23,250 bases of DNA from Nitratidesulfovibrio sp044433065 (lineage in GTDB: Bacteria; Desulfobacterota; Desulfovibrionia; Desulfovibrionales; Desulfovibrionaceae). Position numbers and translations under genes: made by a program. Of this stretch, positions 23,147-23,250 are shown in pieces. The notes beneath the pieces were generated by a model. It was not told the DNA's origin. It searched no databases and worked only from the letters and a program-made list of their open reading frames with translations. Numbering within the stretch: the first letter of the stretch is position 1; each line of letters starts with the position of its first letter. The stretch lies in assembly GCA_044433065.1 (NCBI GenBank), contig JAWXUA010000031.1, forward strand, positions 1 through 23,250, given 5' to 3'.

Positions 23147-23223
23147 GCGCCAGTAGCCCAGCTGGATAGAGCAACAGGCTACGAACCTGTAGGTCGGAGG
23201 TTCGAATCCTTCCTGGCGCACCA
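23147..23223 (+). tRNA. tRNA-Arg (ACG anticodon)
   Basis: A 77-base cloverleaf. The acceptor stem GCGCCAG/CTGGCGC is perfect, the discriminator is A and CCA is encoded. The anticodon stem ACAGG/CCTGT holds the loop CTACGAA, giving anticodon ACG (edited to ICG by TadA in most bacteria, reading CGU, CGC and CGA). The T arm has GGTTCGAATCC. The 27 bases left after it do not show a terminator. Confidence 0.97.
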
Positions 23224-23250
23224 TTTTATCATCACAACAAACGCCCCATA

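Noticed and set aside
22904..23224. A 106-residue minus-strand frame opening MVRQEGFEPPTYRFVACCSIQLGYW.
   Set aside because: The opening is the well-known false translation of a tRNA gene read backwards; it covers tRNA-Arg at 23147-23223.

Overview
The window looks like a chromosomal stretch from a moderate-GC Gram-negative bacterium. The best guess is a member of the Desulfovibrionales (Desulfobacterota). This rests on the mix of genes: an LPS export and lipid A set, a YedF-type selenium metabolism protein, a very small multi-CXXC protein of the kind I associate with sulfate reducers, and a PAPS/APS-reductase-like protein. No 16S rRNA or lineage-specific marker is present, so this is an inference. 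I see no phage, transposon, CRISPR or defence genes. The content is mostly core housekeeping with some unusual non-coding DNA.

Layout. Positions 1-724 hold two identical tRNA-Met(CAT) genes on the minus strand, each with its own terminator, as a tandem duplication. Next are uppP (minus, undecaprenyl-diphosphate phosphatase) and a 69-residue protein of unknown function (plus). lptF-lptG follows, with a 4-base stop/start overlap; lptF appears to start at a CTG codon. engB runs towards lptG on the minus strand, sharing a two-way terminator. Then come aroQ-efp and ftsK-lolA on the plus strand. yedF and an RluB-type pseudouridine synthase are coupled on the minus strand, converging on lolA at another two-way terminator. 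msbA, a DUF374 acyltransferase and an LpxL/HtrB-like acyltransferase form a plus-strand lipid A operon.

A 1.19-kb gap without a convincing gene follows (16205-17391). It holds a pair of DnaA-box-like sites beside AT-rich DNA, four short tandem duplications with 9-16 bp periods, and several inverted repeats. Downstream are a large MscS-family channel, a 355-bp control region rich in palindromes, glpX (class II fructose-1,6-bisphosphatase) with a small zinc-ribbon gene, a CysH-like protein on the minus strand, and tRNA-Arg(ACG) at the right edge.

How the genes fit together. Much of the window serves the envelope. MsbA flips lipid A core across the inner membrane after acylation by LpxL/DUF374-type enzymes. 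LptF/LptG form the membrane part of the LPS extractor. LolA carries lipoproteins across the periplasm, UppP recycles the lipid carrier, and the MscS protein responds to membrane tension. EngB, EF-P, the pseudouridine synthase and the tRNAs serve translation, and FtsK serves chromosome segregation and division. I did not find an obvious new multi-gene system. The items most worth a second look are the CysH-like protein that keeps its Fe-S cysteines but lacks the C-terminal catalytic cysteine, the glpX control region, the CTG start of lptF, the calcium-loop-like motif in the FtsK linker, and the repeat-rich gap.
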